64,000 nucleotides of DNA from Armatimonadota bacterium. GTDB taxonomy: Bacteria > Armatimonadota > JADLDR01. Under the pieces are notes generated by a model, which was given only the letters and a program-made list of their open reading frames with translations, had not been told where the DNA came from and made no database searches. Within the stretch, counting starts at the first letter, position 1. Each line of letters opens with the position of its first letter. Below are positions 55,410-63,940 of this stretch, piece by piece. The position numbers and the translations under genes are program-made. The stretch covers positions 1 to 64,000 of the forward strand of contig JADLDR010000033.1 of NCBI GenBank assembly GCA_020846535.1, read 5' to 3'.

Positions 55410-56646
55410 GTTCCGCTACCGGGCACTGGACCAGAGCGGCAAATCCGTTGCCGGAACGATCCAGGCTGCCGACCCGGCGGAGGTGGTGGCTCGCATCCGC
55501 GAGACGGGCTGCTTCCCGGTGGAAGTGGCGGCTGAGGCCGCTTACGGGAACGGGAGCCAGCCGCCCGCGGGCGGGTTGTCCCTGACGCTGCCGGGCAAGG
55601 CGGGCAGGAAGCGCATGTCCCGCCTGGAGGTAGCTATCTTTACGCGCCAGTTGGCGGATATGCTGGGGGCCGGGCTGGTGGTGGACCGGGCCTTTACGGT
55701 GCTGATCGAGCAGGCCCCTCACGCCCGGGCGCGGGAGATTTTCGAGAGCATCCAAACCGACCTGCGCTCCGGCAAGCCGCTCTCGGAATCGCTGGCCTCA
55801 TCCGATCAAGGCTTCCCTCCGCTCTATGTGAATATGGTGCGGGCCGGAGAGATTAGCGGCCAGCTCGATGGGGTACTGGCCCGCCTGTCCGATTTTCTGG
55901 AAAAGGAGCAGGTGCGGCGAAGTCAGGTTATATCCGCCCTCACCTATCCGGCGATCCTGATCTCTGTGGCGGTGCTGGCCGTCACCTTTCTGCTGACCTT
56001 CGTGATTCCCAGGCTGCAAGGCGTCTTCCAGGAGATGGGTGCGGCCCTGCCGCTCCCGACAGTGATTCTTCTCTCCGTGACCGGGTTCGTCGCCCGGCAC
56101 GGATGGGCGCTCCTGCTGGGGGGGGCGGTTATCGGGCTTGCCTTGCACCGCTATATCCGGACGCCCGCCGGTCGAACGGCTTACGACCGCCTGCGGCTCC
56201 GGCTGCCCGCCCTGGGGCCTGTGGCGCGGAAAGTGGTTTCCTCTCGCTTCGCCCGGACGCTGGGAACTCTCCTTACCGGAGGGGTTCCCATCCTGGAAGC
56301 CCTGAGCATCTGCCAGGATGCGGTCGGGAATGTCGTCATGGCGGAGGCGGTCGCTTCGGTGAGAAGGCAGGTACAGCAGGGAGAGAGCATCGCCGGCGCG
56401 ATGCAGGAAAGCGGAGCCTTCCTGCCGGTGCTGACCCACATGACCGCCGTGGGAGAGGAAACGGGCAGCCTGCCCGCCCTCCTCATCCGCTCCGCCGACA
56501 GCCTGGATTTCGAGATCGACAGCACCATCCGCCGCCTGACGACACTTCTGGAGCCGGTCATCGTCCTGGCGATGGGAGCCTTCGTCGGCTCCATCGTCCT
56601 ATCTATCCTCCTCCCCATCTTCCAGGCGAATGTGATGGTAAAATGA
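55402..56646 (+). CDS. gspF: Type II secretion inner-membrane platform protein GspF
   Basis: 414 aa. Two repeated T2SSF domains: the first around SRLEVAIFTRQLADMLGAGL, the second around FARTLGTLLTGGVPILEALS. Three hydrophobic spans (ILISVAVLAVTFLLTFVI; WALLLGGAVIGLALH; VIVLAMGAFVGSIVLSIL). The protein links the ATPase to the pseudopilins. Start overlaps the gspE stop, so they are translationally coupled. Confidence 0.95.
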   Translation: MSEFRYRALDQSGKSVAGTIQAADPAEVVARIRETGCFPVEVAAEAAYGNGSQPPAGGLSLTLPGKAGRKRMSRLEVAIFTRQLADMLGAGLVVDRAFTVLIEQAPHARAREIFESIQTDLRSGKPLSESLASSDQGFPPLYVNMVRAGEISGQLDGVLARLSDFLEKEQVRRSQVISALTYPAILISVAVLAVTFLLTFVIPRLQGVFQEMGAALPLPTVILLSVTGFVARHGWALLLGGAVIGLALHRYIRTPAGRTAYDRLRLRLPALGPVARKVVSSRFARTLGTLLTGGVPILEALSICQDAVGNVVMAEAVASVRRQVQQGESIAGAMQESGAFLPVLTHMTAVGEETGSLPALLIRSADSLDFEIDSTIRRLTTLLEPVIVLAMGAFVGSIVLSILLPIFQANVMVK

Positions 56647-56670
56647 TAGGAATAAGACGCCGGAAAAAGC

Positions 56671-56797
56671 GGGAAAGCACCCCCCCAACCCCCCGGCTTC
56701 GGGGGGGCTTAGACTGTGCGGTCCTTTGGTACTCTCTCAAAGCCTCTCAAGGCCGCTCCCCCCGCCGAAGCCCGGCGGGGGCTGGGGAGGCGGTTGG
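56671..56797 (+). repeat. Family C repeat, full-length copy before gspG
   Basis: GGGAAAGCACCCCCCCAACC, hairpin CCCGGCTTCGGGG, variable middle, hairpin CCCCCGCCGAAGCCCGGCGG, then GGCGGTTGGC. It ends 39 bp before the gspG ATG and separates gspF from gspG. Confidence 0.78.
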
Positions 56798-56835
56798 CTT
56801 TAAGCTGGGGGCGGTTGAACCCATAAGGAGGCTAT

Positions 56836-57315
56836 ATGCACCCTCGTCATCTCAAAACCGAATCGAAGCGCCGTCCGCTGGGAGGGCATTCGGGGTTTAC
56901 GTTGATCGAACTTCTGGTGGTCATTATCATTTTGGCGATTCTGGCGGCGGTCGTCATTCCCCGGGTGGTGGGGAGGACCGAGGATGCGCGTCGGGCGAAG
57001 GCACTGACCGATATCGAGAATCTGGGAACGGCCCTGAATGTCTATTTTGCCGATAACGGGCGCTACCCCACCACCGAACAGGGCCTGAGAGCCTTGCGCG
57101 AACAGCCTACCTCCGCGCCGCAGCCGAGGGTGTGGAACGGCCCCTATATCGAAAAACCTGTGCCTAACGACCCGTGGGGAAGCCCTTATGCCTATACCAG
57201 CCCCGGCCAGCATAATCCCACTGGCTTCGACCTCATTTCCTACGGAGCCGACGGCCAGCCCGGAGGCTCCGGCAATGACAGCGATCTGAATAACTGGGAA
57301 TCCAAGGGGAGTTGA
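56836..57315 (+). CDS. gspG: Major pseudopilin GspG
   Basis: 159 aa. Prepilin motif GHSGFTLIELLVVIIILAIL with cleavage before Phe and Glu at +5, then the GspG-specific KALTDIENLGTALNVYFADN, NGRYPTTEQGLRAL, WNGPYIEK and NDPWGSPYAY segments and a C-terminal calcium-site-like loop (GADGQPGGSGNDSDLNNW). It forms the shaft of the secretion pseudopilus after cleavage by a prepilin peptidase not encoded in this window. Confidence 0.96.
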   Translation: MHPRHLKTESKRRPLGGHSGFTLIELLVVIIILAILAAVVIPRVVGRTEDARRAKALTDIENLGTALNVYFADNGRYPTTEQGLRALREQPTSAPQPRVWNGPYIEKPVPNDPWGSPYAYTSPGQHNPTGFDLISYGADGQPGGSGNDSDLNNWESKGS

Positions 57316-57322
57316 TGGGAGG

Positions 57323-57865
57323 ATGGGGCGCGGAGAGCAAAACATTCTTATAACGCGCCGGTCCGGCTTTACCCTGATCGAACTGGCTGTGGTGATTCTG
57401 ATCATCGTGGTCGTGTCCTCGATGGTGATTCCGTCCTTCAACGGGTTCTACCGGGAGGAACGCTTCCGGCATCAGGGGCGAGTGCTGATGTCCTTTCTCC
57501 TCCAGGCTCGTCAGGAGGCGGCGGAAAGGGAGGAAATCGTCACCGTGCAGTATAATCCTTATGCACGCCAGCTTTTCATGCTGGGCGAACCGGGCGGTTT
57601 CCCTGACGGCGAAACCGGCCCGCCGCCACTGGGCCGGACGCGCGCTCTGCCCGATGATATCGTCCTGGCCGTCCGGAGCCGGGCGCAGGGCCGGGAGGAC
57701 GGGCCGGATCGCCCGCACGTTCTGCGGTTCTATCCGGACGGCCATTCCGACGGAGGCGCTCTCTTGCTCCGGCACGAGACAGGCCGCCTGCTGTCTGTGG
57801 CGGTTACGCCCAACACGGGCCGCGCTCACCTGATCGATGCGGACAGGGGAGCGGAGATCAACTGA
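57323..57865 (+). CDS. gspH: Minor pseudopilin GspH
   Basis: 180 aa. Prepilin N-terminus RSGFTLIELAVVILIIVVVS, followed by the GspH region (EERFRHQGRVLMSFLLQARQ) and a beta-rich globular C-terminus (RPHVLRFYPDGHSDGGALLL). Starts 7 bp after gspG. Confidence 0.88.
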   Translation: MGRGEQNILITRRSGFTLIELAVVILIIVVVSSMVIPSFNGFYREERFRHQGRVLMSFLLQARQEAAEREEIVTVQYNPYARQLFMLGEPGGFPDGETGPPPLGRTRALPDDIVLAVRSRAQGREDGPDRPHVLRFYPDGHSDGGALLLRHETGRLLSVAVTPNTGRAHLIDADRGAEIN

Positions 57866-57866
57866 A

Positions 57867-58283
57867 ATGCGACGCCAGCAGGGGTTCACCCTGATCGAAA
57901 TGATTGTGGCGACCATGCTGCTCGTGCTGGGGGCGGTCGCGGCTCTCGCCTGCTACAGCACAGGCTTGAGGGCCACCCGGGCGGCGGAGGATTATACGAT
58001 GGCCCGCCTCCTGGCCCAGCAAAAGCTTTCGGAATTGGAGGCCGCCGACCCGGCCCGGCTTTTGCAGGCGGGCGCGGCACAGCAGGGTGTTTTCGGCCCG
58101 CAGGCCCCTGATTTTAGATGGCAGGCCCGCATTTTGAAAACAGATATCCCGCGCCTTTACCGGGCGCAGCTTACCCTGTTCTGGGGCGAGCCGGGCCGCG
58201 AGCGCCGGGCCGAATTCGAGACCTTTCTACTCTCCGCACGCAGCCAGAACGATGAAAAGAGCGCCGGAAATTCAAGAGAATAG
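57867..58283 (+). CDS. gspI: Minor pseudopilin GspI
   Basis: 138 aa. Prepilin N-terminus QQGFTLIEMIVATMLLVLG, then ATRAAEDYTMARLLAQQKLS. The ATG at 57867, just after the gspH stop with GGGAGCGGAG upstream, is preferred over 57837. It overlaps the gspJ start by 32 bp. Confidence 0.88.
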   Translation: MRRQQGFTLIEMIVATMLLVLGAVAALACYSTGLRATRAAEDYTMARLLAQQKLSELEAADPARLLQAGAAQQGVFGPQAPDFRWQARILKTDIPRLYRAQLTLFWGEPGRERRAEFETFLLSARSQNDEKSAGNSRE

Positions 58284-59187
58284 GGTTCGACATCCTTTCA
58301 GGCTGGCCGGGAACGGTGGGTTTACCCTGCTGGAGGTTCTGGTGGCCCTGATCATCCTGAGCCTGGTGTCGGCGGCGCTGGCTTTCTCGCTCAGGACGGC
58401 CCTGGACGCTGGTTCCAGGGCGCGACAGATGGCGGACCGGCTTCAGGAAGTGCGGATCGTTTTCGCGGCCATGGAGCGGGACCTGCGAGCCGCCTATCTG
58501 GTCGGCAAGCCCGCGCAGCCGCCTTCGGAGAATGCGCCGCCGGTTGTGCCGGAAGCATCCAACCAGCCGGAGGGCAGCGCCAACGCTCCTGCCGTTCCCG
58601 CACAACCGCAGGAGAGGCCGGAGGCGGAACCTTCCACCTGGTTTGTCGGGGAGCCGGGCGCGGGCGGCGCGGCGACTTCCGCGGCGCGGCTTGGCTTTAC
58701 GGCGCTGTCTCATCGGACGTCATTCGGGGAGAGCCCGGAGGCGCAGCCCCAGGCCGATCTCTGCGCTGTAGAATATACGCTCGGTACGGAAAAATCTACC
58801 GGGAGGTACGGGCTGCTGCGGCGGGAACGGGTTCCGCCGCAGATTACCTCGGCGCAGGGCGTTCGGGAGCAGTTGATCTCCGACAGGGTGGCCGATATTC
58901 GCTTCCGCTACGACGATGGCGAGGAGTGGCGGGCCGACTGGAATACAGACACCGGGGAATCGAAACTGCCTGCAAGGGTGGAAGTGACCCTCACCTTTGT
59001 CTTCCCGGGCAGCGGACGAACGGTGCGCTATCAGACGGCCCTGCCCCTGCTGGGAGAGGCGGATGCGCCCGATATACCCGACGCTCCCGCCGCCGAAAAT
59101 ACGCCTGCCGCCAATACGCCGCCTGCGGAGAACGCTCCCCAGGAAGGCAATATGCCGCCTGCCGCCAACACACCGGTCGGCCCGTGA
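58252..59187 (+). CDS. gspJ: Minor pseudopilin GspJ with Pro/Ala-rich linkers
   Basis: 311 aa. Prepilin N-terminus NGGFTLLEVLVALIILSLVS and the GspJ segment LQEVRIVFAAMERDLRAAYL. A ~60-residue Pro/Ala/Glu-rich insert follows (residues ~85-130), then the globular domain (ISDRVADIRFRYDDGEEWRA) and a second Pro/Asn-rich tail (PAAENTPAANTPPAENAP onward). The two low-complexity stretches make it longer than the usual ~200 aa. Confidence 0.85.
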   Translation: MKRAPEIQENRVRHPFRLAGNGGFTLLEVLVALIILSLVSAALAFSLRTALDAGSRARQMADRLQEVRIVFAAMERDLRAAYLVGKPAQPPSENAPPVVPEASNQPEGSANAPAVPAQPQERPEAEPSTWFVGEPGAGGAATSAARLGFTALSHRTSFGESPEAQPQADLCAVEYTLGTEKSTGRYGLLRRERVPPQITSAQGVREQLISDRVADIRFRYDDGEEWRADWNTDTGESKLPARVEVTLTFVFPGSGRTVRYQTALPLLGEADAPDIPDAPAAENTPAANTPPAENAPQEGNMPPAANTPVGP

Positions 59188-59202
59188 GGGAAGGAGAGGG
59201 GA

Positions 59203-59580
59203 ATGCGTTCCGATGACGCCTCGCCGAATGTCGTTCTGGCGGTGGTGGCCGGGTTGGAAATCCTGATCATGCTGGCCGTGCTGTCGGTGCTGCTGCCCCG
59301 GTTTGCGGCGGTCTACCAGCAGATCGGAGGGGCGCAGGCGTGGTGGTATCCGCTGGCCTTCTTCCTGAAGCGATTTCTCGGGCTGACCTGGGTGCTGGGG
59401 CTGGCGGCGGTCGGCGCGCTGATCCTGCGGGCCTCGCAGGACGAGAGCGAGTGGATGCGCCATGGATTGCAACTCTTCTGTTTTCTGCTGGGACTGCTCA
59501 TCCCGCTGACGATTTTCGCGCTTTTCCAGCCGATGGTCGGGAGTATTCATGAACTCGGCAATTTCGAGCAGGACATGTGA
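59203..59580 (+). CDS. Small polytopic membrane protein in T2SS operon
   Basis: 125 aa with about three hydrophobic spans (VVLAVVAGLEILIMLAVLSV, WVLGLAAVGALILRA, LFCFLLGLLIPLTIFALFQ). The segment LPRFAAVYQQIGGAQAWWYP recalls the loop that precedes the last helix pair in GspF (LPRLQGVFQEMGAALPLPT), so it may be a shortened GspF-like paralogue. Overlaps gspK by 32 bp. No known T2SS gene occupies this place. Confidence 0.65.
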   Translation: MRSDDASPNVVLAVVAGLEILIMLAVLSVLLPRFAAVYQQIGGAQAWWYPLAFFLKRFLGLTWVLGLAAVGALILRASQDESEWMRHGLQLFCFLLGLLIPLTIFALFQPMVGSIHELGNFEQDM

Positions 59581-60889
59581 CCCTCCGGCTGCCTTCCGGA
59601 ATCGCAAGGGGCAGGCGCTGGTGATGGCGATCTTCGTGGTTGCCATCCTGACCGCCGGGGCGGTGGCCTTCTCGCAGATGGTGCGGACAGACCTGAAGGC
59701 AGCCCGCAGCGACCTGGACACCTTCCGCCGCCAGATCGCCTTCCGGGGCGGGATGCGCTACGCGATGGCGGTTCTGGAAAGCGACGGCTCGGGGACGGAT
59801 TCGGCGAAAAGCGGATGGGCGCGGCTGGGGCGGGACGAGAAGTGGCTGCCCCTGAGGGATGCCTTTTTTCGGGTTCAGGTGCGGGACGCTTCCGCCTGCC
59901 TGAACATCAACACCGCCACCGCGGAAGAGATGCGGCGGCTGGGATTGGAAGAAAGCGTCGTCGATGCGCTGATCGATTGGCGCGATGCGGACGACGACCC
60001 TTCCCCGCAGGGCGCGGAGTCTTCTTACTATGAATCGCTGCCGGTGCCGTACCGCGCTAAAAACGGCTATTTCGATACGGCGGAAGAGCTGCTCCTGGTG
60101 AAAGGCGTCACGCCCGATCTGCTCTACCGGGGTGTGGGGCTCAGGCGGGCAGAGCAGGCCGGGCAAGATGGTTCCCTGCTTGATCTGCTCACCCCCCGCT
60201 CCGGCGAGGAGAACGTCACCGCAGACGGCAAGCCCCGGATCGATATCAATAAAGCGGCGGCGTGGGAGATGCAGGAAAAATCGGAAGGGGCGGTCTCCGA
60301 GCAGGCGGCCTCCGCCATCGAGAAATACCGCCGGGAGAAGGGGCAGTTCAAGACACTCGGAGACCTTTTCAAAGTAACCGATATCCCGCAGCCGGAGATC
60401 ATCAGGCTGCTCGATTGGCTCTCTCTTTCCGATAAGCCGGTTTTGGAAGGCCGGGTCAATATCAATACCGCCTCTCCGGAAGTCCTGAAAGCGGTCCTGA
60501 ATATCCCTGAGGAGGCGCTTCGGGCCGTCCTGAAGCGGAGGGAAGAGAATCCGTTCCGTTCGCCGGGCGAAGCCGCCGAACTGCTGAACGCAGCCCAGCC
60601 CGCCCAGCCCGGCCCGCAGGACGAAGCCTCCGCCCCGCAGCCGAACGCCCTGGACGGGTTGGCGACCAAATCGGCCTACTTCTACATCCGCCTGCTCGTC
60701 CGGGCCGAGGGCAGCCAGGCGGTCCGCGGGGCCTGGGCGCTGGTCAAACGCGCTCAGGGACGGGTGAAGGCGCTTCAGTGGCGCGAAGTCGACCGGTCCC
60801 CGGGCTGGGGCGGCTGGCAGTGGGGGCCGCCTGAAGGCAAATATCCGAGCGAAACGAACCGGCCCGGACTACCGGGCATGGGCGGATAA
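59549..60889 (+). CDS. gspK: Pseudopilin GspK
   Basis: 446 aa. Hydrophobic N-terminal helix (KGQALVMAIFVVAILTAGAV) without the Glu at +5, as GspK has. Helix-hairpin-helix-like repeats with LNINTATAEEMRRLGLEESV and VNINTASPEVLKAVLNI, and the DALIDWRDADDDPSPQGAES insertion. GspK caps the pseudopilus tip with GspI and GspJ. A long C-terminal extension after ~330 is Ala/Pro-rich. Confidence 0.9.
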   Translation: MNSAISSRTCDPPAAFRNRKGQALVMAIFVVAILTAGAVAFSQMVRTDLKAARSDLDTFRRQIAFRGGMRYAMAVLESDGSGTDSAKSGWARLGRDEKWLPLRDAFFRVQVRDASACLNINTATAEEMRRLGLEESVVDALIDWRDADDDPSPQGAESSYYESLPVPYRAKNGYFDTAEELLLVKGVTPDLLYRGVGLRRAEQAGQDGSLLDLLTPRSGEENVTADGKPRIDINKAAAWEMQEKSEGAVSEQAASAIEKYRREKGQFKTLGDLFKVTDIPQPEIIRLLDWLSLSDKPVLEGRVNINTASPEVLKAVLNIPEEALRAVLKRREENPFRSPGEAAELLNAAQPAQPGPQDEASAPQPNALDGLATKSAYFYIRLLVRAEGSQAVRGAWALVKRAQGRVKALQWREVDRSPGWGGWQWGPPEGKYPSETNRPGLPGMGG

Positions 60890-60900
60890 GGAGACTGTCA

Positions 60901-62508
60901 ATGAGGCTGTTTGCGCCCCTGGATGGACGCCGCGCGGTGGCGGTGGACATCGGGGCCAGCGCGGTCAAGGTGGCGGAGGCGGAGCGCGGGCCGGACGGAC
61001 CGGTCATCCTGCGGAGCGGATGGAAGGCGCTGCCCGGCCCCCTCAGCCTGGAGCTGATGGGCGACCGGGCCAGAGAAATCGCTCCGGTCGTGCGCCAGGC
61101 CCTGGCGGAAGCGGGCATCCGGACAGGCGAGGCGGTTTGCGCCCTGCCGCGGCTCCTCACCACGTCCCGCATCATTCGTCTCCCGGCAGCCTCCCGGGAA
61201 GAGATCGCCAGGATGCTCTCCTTCGAAGCGCAGCAGTATGTGCCATTCCCGCTTTCCGAGGTGCTGCTGGCCCATGAAGTGCTGTTCGAGGGCGACGCGT
61301 TTTCGATGGCGGAAGTGCTGCTGGTGGCCGCTCGCAAGACTCTGGTGGAGAATTACCACATCCTTTTCGCGGAGGCTGGTCTGGAACTGAAGGGGCTGGG
61401 CGTCAATGCGCTGGGGCTGTGGGCGCTGGGGGCGCGTTTCACCCGGAAGAACCAGCACGATGAAGTCAAGCTGATCATCGATATCGGGGCCGCCAGCACC
61501 GATCTTGTCGTCCTGACCGGAAAGCAGCCGCTTTTCCTCCGAAGCCTGTCCTTCGGCAGCGAAGCCCTGACAGTCGCCATCCGGGAGGACAGGGGGCTGT
61601 CGTCCGAAGAGGCCGAATCCCTGAAGCTTTCGGGCGGGCTGTCATTCCGGAACGATGAGGCCATGCCGCAGGCCAACCGCTGGCTGGCCCGGCTTGCGGG
61701 AGAGATCCGCAGATCCCTGCTGTCCTTTGCCACGGAGCGCAACCTTTCGGTAGAGACGGCCTATCTCTGCGGCGGAGGGGCCGGGCTGGAAGGGCTGCCC
61801 CGCTGCCTCTGCGAGATGCTCGATATGCAGGTGCTGTTCCTTGCCACCCGTCAGACCCAGGTGGAAGGCATTCCATCCGATCCCCGGCTGACGACGGCGG
61901 CGGGGATTGCGGTCAGGGCGGTGGAGGATGATTGGCCTTCGATCAACTTCGCTCACGGGAAAGCGGCGGGCAGGAACGAGGCCGAAAAGCGGTTTCCCGC
62001 TCCCTTCCGGTGGGCGGCGGCGCTGATCCTGATAGCTGTACTGTCAGCCGCATTCCTCCTTTCCGGACAGGTGGAGGAGAGAATGCAGATCAGCAAGCAG
62101 ATCGAATCCGCCCGGAAGACCGCGCAGGTGCAGAGCCAGGCGGTCGGCAATCTCCGCACCCGGCAGGGAACCCTTCAGAGCCGCGTCCGGGTACTCGGGG
62201 CCAGTACCCGGACGCAGACCCCGTGGCTTGATGTTGTCAAAGAGATCAACGACCGTTTCCCGCCCAACCTGTGGCTGGAGGAAATCGCCCTGGAGCGCGG
62301 CAAGCCGATCACACTGAGGGGCCTTTCGCCGGAGGACGGGGCCGTTTCCAACCTGCTTTCCGCCCTGGGGAACTCGCCCCGACTGAGCGATGTCCGCTTG
62401 AGCTACCTCAGCCGGTCTCAGTCCTCGGGGAAATTCCAGTACCGGTTCCTGGTCAACTGCTTGTGGGGCAAGCCCCCGCCTATCCAGCGATTCGTGCAGG
62501 AACCATAG
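60901..62508 (+). CDS. GspL/PilM-PilN-like assembly protein
   Basis: 535 aa. The first ~340 residues are an actin-like PilM/GspL cytoplasmic domain (VAVDIGASAVKVAEAE, IARMLSFEAQQYVPFPLSEV, LIIDIGAASTDLVVLTGKQP, YLCGGGAGLEGLPRCL). A transmembrane helix (AAALILIAVLSAAFLLSGQ, about 365-383) and a PilN-like periplasmic ferredoxin-like region follow (EINDRFPPNLWLEEIALERG). It is thus a fused PilM-PilN arranged like GspL. It anchors the ATPase to the membrane complex. Confidence 0.85.
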   Translation: MRLFAPLDGRRAVAVDIGASAVKVAEAERGPDGPVILRSGWKALPGPLSLELMGDRAREIAPVVRQALAEAGIRTGEAVCALPRLLTTSRIIRLPAASREEIARMLSFEAQQYVPFPLSEVLLAHEVLFEGDAFSMAEVLLVAARKTLVENYHILFAEAGLELKGLGVNALGLWALGARFTRKNQHDEVKLIIDIGAASTDLVVLTGKQPLFLRSLSFGSEALTVAIREDRGLSSEEAESLKLSGGLSFRNDEAMPQANRWLARLAGEIRRSLLSFATERNLSVETAYLCGGGAGLEGLPRCLCEMLDMQVLFLATRQTQVEGIPSDPRLTTAAGIAVRAVEDDWPSINFAHGKAAGRNEAEKRFPAPFRWAAALILIAVLSAAFLLSGQVEERMQISKQIESARKTAQVQSQAVGNLRTRQGTLQSRVRVLGASTRTQTPWLDVVKEINDRFPPNLWLEEIALERGKPITLRGLSPEDGAVSNLLSALGNSPRLSDVRLSYLSRSQSSGKFQYRFLVNCLWGKPPPIQRFVQEP

Positions 62509-62511
62509 AAT

Positions 62512-63177
62512 ATGATGAAAATATCCAGGCGCGAGCGCGTTATGATCCTGGTGGCGGTGGTTGCGGTGGCGGGTGTGGGCATCGACTGGCTCATCAGCCA
62601 GCCTGTGGTGGCTCCTCTTCTGGAGGGCAACCTGAAGGCCCGCCTGGCGGCAGAGGAGGCGAAAGGCCGCAAATACGCAACCGAAGCTGACCTTCTCCGG
62701 AAGGATATACGCCGCCTGGAGAGGCGCGTGAAAACCATGACCGCCTCGCAGCCGCCTCATAAGATCCTGCCTGTCGCCATGAAGGCGGTGCAGTCAGTGG
62801 CCCGGAGTTCCGGGGTTGTCCTGTCCGAGATCCGCCCGCTCCGGCAGGAGGAAGAGGACGGGTGGGTCCGGCTTCCTATCGAACTCAGGCTTCAGGAGAG
62901 GTTTCCGAAGGTGATCGCCTTTTTGTATGCCCTGGAGTCGCCCGCCCGGAAAATGGCGGTGCGGAAGGTCCGCCTGGCCTCCGGCGACGGCAAATCCGAC
63001 CGCGTGGATGTCCAGGTGCAGATCGAAGTGATCGCCGCAGCGGAGGGAGGGAACGAAGTTGAAACACCAGGCGCGAGCGACGCTGGTGGGAGTCGCACTG
63101 CTGAGCATGACAGCGGGAGCGTTCATGCGCTTTCAGGCAGCCTCAAGCTCACCCGCGGAGCCTTCGAAAAAGCCTGA
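62512..63177 (+). CDS. GspM/PilO-like assembly protein
   Basis: 221 aa. A single N-terminal span (VMILVAVVAVAGVGIDWLI), a coiled-coil segment (AAEEAKGRKYATEADLLRKD), then a PilO-like domain (VVLSEIRPLRQEEEDGWVRL, FPKVIAFLYALESPARKMAV). The C-terminal ~40 residues beyond VIAAAEGG overlap the next gene by 119 bp in another frame and are probably unstructured. Confidence 0.8.
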   Translation: MMKISRRERVMILVAVVAVAGVGIDWLISQPVVAPLLEGNLKARLAAEEAKGRKYATEADLLRKDIRRLERRVKTMTASQPPHKILPVAMKAVQSVARSSGVVLSEIRPLRQEEEDGWVRLPIELRLQERFPKVIAFLYALESPARKMAVRKVRLASGDGKSDRVDVQVQIEVIAAAEGGNEVETPGASDAGGSRTAEHDSGSVHALSGSLKLTRGAFEKA

Positions 63178-63889
63178 CCTGCCTCCCGCCCGGGCGAAGA
63201 GCAGCGTCAGGAAACCAGAAAAGGCCGCTCCCCGCAGCAGGCCCGCGCCTGCCCGCGTGGCGTCTTCCGGAAAGCCGTTTTCGTATTACGATTCTATCGT
63301 GAGGCGCAACCTGTTCATGCCTCCGGCGGCGTTCCGTAATGCCGGGCCGAAGGTGGTCATCCGGCAGCGGGCCAATGTGCCTCTGTCACCCATCAAGCCG
63401 CCGGTTCTTCCGCCCGCCCCGGTGAACCTGTTCGCCGGGTGGGTCTATTCAGGCACGGTCACTATCGGCGGGGCGACCTACGCGCTGGTCGAAAACGCCG
63501 GCAGCAAAGAGGGCCTTTATCTCAAAAAGGGCGACAACTGGATGGGTGCGGTGGTCACTTCAATCGCTCCCGCTATGCTGACCCTGAGCGTCGGGGGGCG
63601 CATGACTCCGATCCCCAAGTCGGACACTTTCAACGCCACTCCGCTGAATTCCCCGGCAGGAGCCGGGCAGCCCGGCCAGCCGGGAGTGCCGGGAGCGCCT
63701 CCAGGCGGCCCTGGAATGCCCCCCGCGGGGCCGGGCATGACGCCGGGCCAGCCGGGGATGCCCGGAATGCCGGGCGGCCAACCCGGAATGGGCGGCCCTG
63801 GCCCGATCCCGCCCGTGGGAATGAACAATCCCGGAGCCGCGCCTGTTCGGATCCATACCACTGCCCGCGTCCGGAGAAATGGCGCATAG
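63059..63889 (+). CDS. GspC/PilP-like protein with collagen-like tail
   Basis: 276 aa from a TTG with GGAGGGAGG upstream. An N-terminal helix (TLVGVALLSMTAGAFMRFQA), a Lys/Pro/Ala-rich linker and the GspC/PilP signature YYDSIVRRNLFMPP. A beta domain (LFAGWVYSGTVTIGGATYAL, YLKKGDNWMGAVVTSIAP) follows. The last ~70 residues are Gly-Pro-rich, many as Gly-x-Pro triplets (GQPGQPGVPGAPPGGPGMP). GspC links the inner-membrane platform to the secretin GspD, which would be expected just beyond the window. Confidence 0.75.
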   Translation: MKHQARATLVGVALLSMTAGAFMRFQAASSSPAEPSKKPDLPPARAKSSVRKPEKAAPRSRPAPARVASSGKPFSYYDSIVRRNLFMPPAAFRNAGPKVVIRQRANVPLSPIKPPVLPPAPVNLFAGWVYSGTVTIGGATYALVENAGSKEGLYLKKGDNWMGAVVTSIAPAMLTLSVGGRMTPIPKSDTFNATPLNSPAGAGQPGQPGVPGAPPGGPGMPPAGPGMTPGQPGMPGMPGGQPGMGGPGPIPPVGMNNPGAAPVRIHTTARVRRNGA

Positions 63890-63940
63890 CGTTAGCGAGA
63901 TACATGAACTCTCTGGCCTCCTGCTGAAGCGAGAAGGGGA

